Assembly (NCBI GenBank): GCA_934307185.1 | Contig: CAKRCJ010000055.1 | Span: forward strand, 1-10,797 | Source of the DNA: an uncultured Roseburia sp. | GTDB taxonomy: Bacteria; Bacillota; Clostridia; Lachnospirales; Lachnospiraceae | Length of the DNA stretch: 10,797 nucleotides | Direction: 5' to 3' | Part shown: positions 7,469 to 10,797 of the stretch, one piece after another | How positions within the stretch are numbered: the stretch's first letter is position 1 | Layout: the number at the start of each line of letters is the position of its first letter | Position numbers and translations under genes: made by a program | The notes under the pieces: model-generated | Databases searched by the model: none | The model's input: only the letters and a program-made list of their open reading frames with translations | Told to the model about the DNA's origin: nothing

Positions 7469-8905
7469 ATGAATAAAAATGAGATTATCAGATTAAAAAT
7501 TGAGGATATGGGGATTGATGGTGAAGGCATCGGAAAATATGAGGGCATGACTTTTTTTGTAAAAGATGCAATTATCGGAGATGAGATTGATGCAAAAATC
7601 ACCAAGTTAAAGAAGAATTATGGTTATGCAAGGGTTGAGCAGATTGTAAAGCCGTCGGAGTTCCGTACAGAGCCAAAATGTGAGCTTCACAGACGCTGTG
7701 GCGGCTGCCAGATACAGGCGATGGATTATAAAAAACAGTTGGAGTTCAAAGAAAATAAAGTCCGCAATAACTTAATCCGTCTTGGTGGATTTTCTGAGGA
7801 GTTTATCAATACTGTCATGGAGCCTGTAGTTGGAATGGAGGAGCCGTACCGTTACCGCAATAAGGCGCAGTTTCCAATCGGAAAGGACAAAGAGGGCAAT
7901 CCGGTTGCCGGCTTTTATGCGTCAAGGACACATAACATTATTCCGGTGACGGACTGCATGCTCGGTGTGGAGGAGAACAAAGAAATTTTAGAAGCAGTGC
8001 TTTCTTATATGAGAGAATGTCATGTACAACCTTATGATGAGGAAAATGGCAAAGGGCTCATAAGACATGTGCTCATCCGTTATGGCTTTACAACGAAAGA
8101 AATTATGGTCTGCCTTATTATTAACGGGGACAGGCTTCCAAAGCAGGACGTTCTTCTGGAAAAGCTGAAAAAAATAGAGGGCATGACAAGCATTTCAATT
8201 AATATAAATACGAAAAAGACAAATGTTATTTTAGGCGAAAAAACAGAGACAATCTGGGGACAGTCCTATATTACAGACTACATTCATTTAAGAGACTGCA
8301 AGGATTTTACAAAGACCGGGGAATCGACAATGTATCATATTTCCCCACAGTCATTTTATCAGGTAAATCCGGAGCAGACGGAGAAGCTTTACAGTCTTGC
8401 GTTAGAATATGCCGGACTTACCGGAAAAGAAGCCGTCTGGGATTTATATTGCGGTATCGGAACGATTTCCCTTTTCCTTGCAAAAAAAGCGGGAAAGGTC
8501 TACGGAGTGGAAATCGTGCCACAGGCAATTGAGGACGCAAAGAATAATGCAAGGTTAAACGGAATTGACAATGCAGAGTTTTTTGTCGGTAAGGCGGAGG
8601 AGGTTTTACCGGAGTTTTACGTGAATGGAAACAAAGACAGTAAATCTGCAGAGGATATGTGTCACCCGGATGTCATCGTTGTGGACCCGCCGCGTAAGGG
8701 CTGTGATGAAAAGTGTCTGGAAACTATGCTTTTAATGAAACCGGAGCGGATTGTGTATGTAAGCTGCGACTCTGCGACACTTGCAAGGGATTTGAAGGTG
8801 TTAACGGATGGGGGATATGAGCTTCGGCGCGTAAGAGCTGTGGATCAGTTTGGAAATACTACACATGTGGAGAGCGTGGCATGTCTACAAAGGGTGGATA
8901 TGTAA
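7469..8905 (+). CDS. rlmD: 23S rRNA (uracil-C5)-methyltransferase, RlmD/RlmCD (RumA) family
   Basis: This 478-residue enzyme uses S-adenosylmethionine to methylate C5 of uracil in 23S rRNA (U1939, and in RlmCD homologues also U747). A TRAM domain (about 3-60) is followed by the iron-sulfur cluster ligands Cys71, Cys77 and Cys80 (C-x5-CGGC) and Cys163. The SAM motif DLYCGIGTISLFLA is at 325-338, VDPPRKGC at 405-412 and the catalytic Cys433 in VSCDSATLARD. The C-terminal motif THVESV contains the expected general base Glu468. The start has AGAGG with 8-base spacing. Base 8905 is the stop, and the mobile-element genes begin shortly after. The 3' end of rumA genes is a documented integration site for conjugative elements, so the last codons may derive from an element's attachment site. 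Which uracils it modifies cannot be told here. Confidence 0.95.
   Translation: MNKNEIIRLKIEDMGIDGEGIGKYEGMTFFVKDAIIGDEIDAKITKLKKNYGYARVEQIVKPSEFRTEPKCELHRRCGGCQIQAMDYKKQLEFKENKVRNNLIRLGGFSEEFINTVMEPVVGMEEPYRYRNKAQFPIGKDKEGNPVAGFYASRTHNIIPVTDCMLGVEENKEILEAVLSYMRECHVQPYDEENGKGLIRHVLIRYGFTTKEIMVCLIINGDRLPKQDVLLEKLKKIEGMTSISININTKKTNVILGEKTETIWGQSYITDYIHLRDCKDFTKTGESTMYHISPQSFYQVNPEQTEKLYSLALEYAGLTGKEAVWDLYCGIGTISLFLAKKAGKVYGVEIVPQAIEDAKNNARLNGIDNAEFFVGKAEEVLPEFYVNGNKDSKSAEDMCHPDVIVVDPPRKGCDEKCLETMLLMKPERIVYVSCDSATLARDLKVLTDGGYELRRVRAVDQFGNTTHVESVACLQRVDM
8861..8905 (+). mobile_element. Putative left attachment junction (attL) at the 3' end of rlmD
   Basis: The conserved CATGTGGAGAGCGTGGC segment encodes HVESVA at the end of rlmD. 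Mobile-element maintenance genes start about 300 bp later. Elements integrating into rumA genes use this 3' coding region as the recombination core and restore the reading frame. The exact core cannot be fixed, because the matching attR copy and the integrase gene are outside the window. Confidence 0.45.
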
Positions 8906-8940
8906 AAATCCTTGAGTTTACGCACTTTTCACGGGTTTTT
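8904..8940 (+). terminator. Weak hairpin overlapping the rlmD stop codon
   Basis: AAAAATCC (8904-8911) can pair with GGGTTTTT (8933-8940), with one T.G wobble and a 21-base loop. The right arm forms the T run. It is AT-rich with a large loop and would be a poor terminator, but it is the only candidate directly after rlmD. Confidence 0.3.
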
Positions 8941-9044
8941 AGATTTAATCATACTGGCGAAATCGGGCGTAAAAAAGAGATTTTTCACGAGATTAAAGTT
9001 TCAGTAGTTATGAAATTGGTATGAGTGGACACAAAAATCTACAG

Positions 9045-9073
9045 TTCACAATTAAGGTTATTTCGGAGATTAT
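9045..9073 (+). promoter_or_regulatory. Possible promoter for the ParB/TnpV/ParM genes
   Basis: TTCACA (9045-9050, five of six to consensus) is followed after 17 bases by GATTAT (9068-9073, four of six). Transcription would start near 9080 and pass through the hairpin at 9106-9152 before reaching the ParB-like gene. The match is moderate. Confidence 0.35.
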
Positions 9074-9105
9074 TTTCATCAACAACTAAATATTAAAAGA
9101 GTCGC

Positions 9106-9160
9106 AAGACCGTTTGTTTTCAACATCTTTGGATGTGAAAGCAGGCGGTCTTTCTTTTTT
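9106..9160 (+). terminator. Strong intrinsic terminator or attenuator upstream of the ParB-like gene
   Basis: The arm 9106-9127 (starting AAGACCG, ending CATC) pairs with 9132-9152 (starting GATG, ending CGGTCTT). This gives 21 base pairs with three G.T wobbles, one bulged A and a TTTG loop. TCTTTTTT (9153-9160) follows at once, the classic arrangement for intrinsic termination on the plus strand. It lies 30 bases before the ParB Shine-Dalgarno. It would either insulate the element from rlmD read-through or act as an attenuator in the leader of the ParB/TnpV/ParM transcript. Confidence 0.8.
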
Positions 9161-9189
9161 GTCAGCTTTCATATCTAAGATTTCAGAAT

Positions 9190-9194
9190 GGAGG
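9190..9194 (+). promoter_or_regulatory. Ribosome binding site that fixes the ParB-like start
   Basis: GGAGG lies 9 bases ahead of the ATG at 9204. The open frame could be read from a TTG at 9114, but that codon lies inside the terminator stem and has no ribosome binding site. Confidence 0.85.
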
Positions 9195-9203
9195 AATGCG
9201 AGA

Positions 9204-10229
9204 ATGAAAGAAACAAAGGAAATGTATCCATCATGGGGTGACGACCATGGTGTCAGGTTGAGAAACGTCAAAATCAGTGATTTACACGACTTTAAGGAAC
9301 ATCCCTTTCATGTTGTGGAAGACACTGCGCTGTTTGAACTGGCAAAGAGCATTGAGGATAAGGGAGTACTGATTCCATTAATTGTCCGTGCTAATCCGTA
9401 TGGAGATGGGTATGAGATTATTGCCGGACATCGTAGGAAGGCAGCCTGTAAATGGGCAGGGCTTTCAGAGGTTCCTGTAATGATTGTGGAACTGGATGAT
9501 AATGAGGCTGTGATTGCTATGGTGGATAGCAATTTGCAGAGGGAACATATCATGCCAAGTGAGAAAGCTTTTGCTTATAAGATGAAGCTGGAGGCAATAA
9601 AACAGCAGGGAAAGAGGACGGATTTAACTTCTTCTCAACTTGAGAAAAAGTTGGAGAATGAAAATCCTACTTTGCAGTTAGCAAAGATAACCTGTGGTAC
9701 AGATGAGAATGGATGTTGGAATGTAAGTAACACTGGTGGAAAGATGAATCCTAATTATGCAAATGAAAAGTTAGCAAAGCAGGTGGGAGAAAGTCGTGCA
9801 CAGATTTCAAGGTATATCCGCCTTACCAATCTTATCCCTAAGATTCTGAATATGGTGGACGAAGGAAAGATTGCTTTTACGGTGGCTGTGGAGCTTTCTT
9901 ATCTAAAGGAAGAGGAGCAGTACGAGCTTCATGCCATTATGGATTTGGAACAGTGTACACCATCCTTATCACAGGCGTGTCGCTTGAAGGTAATGAGCCA
10001 GCACGGAACCTTGAATATGGATGCGATTTGTATGGTTTTGGAGGAAGAAAAACCAAATCAGAGGGAACAGATAAAGCTTCGTGCAGATTCTTTAGCGAAG
10101 TATTTCCCAAAGGATTATACACCCAAGCAGAAGACGGACTTGATAGAACAACTTCTGAAGGAGTGGTATGAGAAGCAGGAGTACAGCAAGCAGAAGAGCC
10201 TTGGCAGCAGTCGGGGTAGAGCAAGATAA
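9204..10229 (+). CDS. ParB/RepB/Spo0J-like partition protein of a mobile element
   Basis: From the ATG at 9204 this is a 341-residue protein. A ParB N-terminal domain (about 17-115) carries the nucleotide-binding motifs AGHRRKAAC (74-82) and SNLQREHI (109-116). A helix-turn-helix segment follows around 187-215 (LAKQVGESRAQISRYIRLT) and a charged C-terminal region after about 280. Family members bind centromere-like sites and act as CTP-dependent clamps, or serve as regulators on mobile elements. No ParA is visible; a ParM-like actin gene lies two genes downstream instead. Residues about 160-190 form an extra segment ahead of the helix-turn-helix, bounded by repeated LAK codons that look like a 31-codon in-frame insertion. 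It is followed closely by the TnpV gene and was probably acquired with the element. Confidence 0.88.
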   Translation: MKETKEMYPSWGDDHGVRLRNVKISDLHDFKEHPFHVVEDTALFELAKSIEDKGVLIPLIVRANPYGDGYEIIAGHRRKAACKWAGLSEVPVMIVELDDNEAVIAMVDSNLQREHIMPSEKAFAYKMKLEAIKQQGKRTDLTSSQLEKKLENENPTLQLAKITCGTDENGCWNVSNTGGKMNPNYANEKLAKQVGESRAQISRYIRLTNLIPKILNMVDEGKIAFTVAVELSYLKEEEQYELHAIMDLEQCTPSLSQACRLKVMSQHGTLNMDAICMVLEEEKPNQREQIKLRADSLAKYFPKDYTPKQKTDLIEQLLKEWYEKQEYSKQKSLGSSRGRAR

Positions 10230-10235
10230 ATGAAT

Positions 10236-10240
10236 GGAGG
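10236..10240 (+). promoter_or_regulatory. Ribosome binding site that fixes the TnpV start
   Basis: GGAGG lies 8 bases ahead of the ATG at 10249. An upstream in-frame ATG at 10234 overlaps this site and so is unlikely to be the start. Confidence 0.8.
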
Positions 10241-10248
10241 TAGTGGCA

Positions 10249-10626
10249 ATGAGCAGAGAATTATCAACTTATGAAGCAATGGGTGGTACTTATACAGAGG
10301 TGGATGGTGTGCTTTATCCGAATATTACTGTTTCGGAGGAATCAGATGTGTGGGTTGGAAAATATGGTCTGTTGTGGATAGATTATATGAAATTCAATCA
10401 TGCAGAAAGGTACAGTCATCATATTCGTGTGGGAACCTTGAATACCAAGGCTTTAGAGGTAAATGAAGAGGCTTATGAGATGCTGGAGGGAATCGTGAAT
10501 CAGTATCTGGTGAAGCATAAGCCACAAAATTCAGCTTCCACAATGGAAATATGGAGGCTTCGGAAACAGGCAAAACAAATGGCGGAAGAGGTCGTGTTAA
10601 GTGACATTGTTCGCCAGTATCATTAG
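10249..10626 (+). CDS. TnpV-family mobile-element protein
   Basis: This 125-residue protein has the pattern of TnpV, first named from the clostridial transposons Tn4451/Tn4453. An N-terminal Y-x(7)-G-x-LYPNITVSE block is followed by VGKYGLLWIDYMKFNH (where typical members have GKYGRMRKxYLxEH). Then comes a helical middle and a C-terminal segment RLRKQAKQMAEEVVLSDIV resembling the family's AEEIVxxELIY end. The molecular function of TnpV is unknown; it is common in conjugative and mobilizable elements of Clostridia. It begins 19 bp after the ParB-like stop and ends 18 bp before the ParM-like start, so all three are probably one transcript. There is no signal peptide or membrane segment. The assignment rests on remembered motif likeness. 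Confidence 0.68.
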   Translation: MSRELSTYEAMGGTYTEVDGVLYPNITVSEESDVWVGKYGLLWIDYMKFNHAERYSHHIRVGTLNTKALEVNEEAYEMLEGIVNQYLVKHKPQNSASTMEIWRLRKQAKQMAEEVVLSDIVRQYH

Positions 10627-10644
10627 AATTTGGAGGATTTTAGT

Positions 10645-10797
10645 ATGAGAGAGATTAGAGAATACAATATGAACGGAACGATTATTTTGGGCGTGGATAA
10701 TGGTTATGGTAATGTGAAAACCGCCCACAGAGTATTTCCTACGGGAATTGTGAAGTGTGACAGCGAGCCGGTGCTGAGTAAGGAGTATATCGAATAC
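10645..10797 (+). CDS. ParM/StbA-like actin-family ATPase, N-terminal part (runs off window)
   Basis: The first 51 codons are visible. GVDNGYGNVKTA follows a short beta strand (TIIL), which is the phosphate-1 motif of the actin/ParM fold. It continues with HRVFPTGI, where plasmid ParM-like proteins have the same layout. A GGAGG at 10632-10636 sits 8 bases ahead of the ATG. ParM proteins polymerise with ATP and push plasmid copies apart, normally through a small ParR adaptor bound to parC. Here the gene follows a ParB-like and a TnpV-like gene on an apparent integrated element, so it may support maintenance of the excised circular form. The nucleotide-binding motifs further along lie outside the window. 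Confidence 0.78.
   Translation, partial: MREIREYNMNGTIILGVDNGYGNVKTAHRVFPTGIVKCDSEPVLSKEYIEY

Larger units (their letters stand above)
8906..9203 (+). other. Element leader region without a convincing gene
   Basis: These roughly 300 bases between rlmD and the ParB-like gene hold a direct repeat TTTTCACG (8926-8933 and 8982-8989, 56 bases apart) and an inverted repeat TTTACGC / GCGTAAA (8917-8923 and 8967-8973). They also hold a possible promoter (9045-9073), a strong hairpin with T tract (9106-9160) and the ParB ribosome binding site. A 22-codon open frame at 9021-9089 lacks a ribosome binding site. The repeats near the presumed junction resemble recombinase or accessory-protein sites, but that is inference. 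Confidence 0.5.

Noticed and set aside
7159..7605. Minus-strand open frame of 148 codons spanning the yhaM-rlmD gap
   Set aside because: It is antisense to the ends of two well-supported genes and to the hairpin between them. No domain or ribosome binding site was seen.
9021..9089. 22-codon open frame in the element leader, possibly a leader peptide
   Set aside because: No Shine-Dalgarno precedes the ATG and there is no run of regulatory codons. It lies within the proposed promoter area, so it cannot be supported as a gene.
9114..9203. 30-codon N-terminal extension of the ParB-like protein from a TTG
   Set aside because: The TTG lies inside the terminator stem without a ribosome binding site, while the ATG at 9204 has an ideal GGAGG 9 bases upstream.
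10234..10248. Upstream ATG for the TnpV gene
   Set aside because: That ATG overlaps the GGAGG serving the ATG at 10249, so initiation there is unlikely.
1..10797. tRNA genes, rRNA genes, CRISPR arrays or a complete insertion sequence
   Set aside because: Reading both strands by eye showed no cloverleaf-like segment, no regularly spaced repeats, and no transposase or recombinase gene in the window.

Overview
The window looks like the chromosome of a low-to-mid G+C Firmicute, most likely a gut clostridium of the Lachnospiraceae. The evidence is the set and style of genes: L17 with the C-terminus typical of Clostridia, MutS2, a YhaM-type exoribonuclease, a TRAM-domain RlmD, strong GGAGG ribosome binding sites, and a TnpV/ParB/ParM mobile cassette of the kind common in clostridial conjugative elements. 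The species assignment is inference.

Layout. (1) Bases 1-206 hold the 3' end of rplQ (ribosomal protein L17), closed by a strong terminator at 247-283. The same hairpin can also stop the convergent minus-strand operon. (2) Bases 351-4874, minus strand: mutS2, an OmpR-type response regulator and a membrane histidine kinase form one apparent operon. The regulator stop and kinase start overlap as TAATG. (3) Bases 4875-5069 are a divergent promoter region. One palindromic TTGCAA lies at correct -35 distance from a perfect TATAAT on each strand. (4) Bases 5070-7354, plus strand: a membrane-anchored HtrA-like protein whose three catalytic positions all appear to be replaced (a likely pseudoprotease), then yhaM. 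(5) Bases 7469-8905: rlmD (rumA), preceded by a terminator-like hairpin. (6) From the end of rlmD to the window edge the content changes to mobile-element genes: a leader region with repeats, a strong hairpin terminator or attenuator, a ParB-like gene, a TnpV-family gene and the start of a ParM-like actin ATPase. The 3' end of rumA-type methyltransferase genes is a known integration site for integrative and conjugative elements, so this probably is the left end of such an element. No integrase, relaxase or second att copy is visible here.

How the parts fit. The chromosomal genes have a ribosome/RNA flavour: L17, MutS2 (collided-ribosome splitting or recombination control), YhaM (RNA decay) and RlmD (23S rRNA methylation). 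The envelope two-component system and the HtrA-like protein sit either side of the shared promoter region, which could tie their expression together in opposition. The mobile segment appears to begin with a maintenance cassette that pairs a ParB-like protein with a ParM-like filament protein, with no ParA seen.

The points most worth a second look are the triad-less HtrA protein, the shared palindromic -35, the attenuator-like hairpin ahead of the element's first gene, the mixed ParB/TnpV/ParM cassette, and a 31-codon in-frame insert in ParB bounded by an 11-bp direct repeat.
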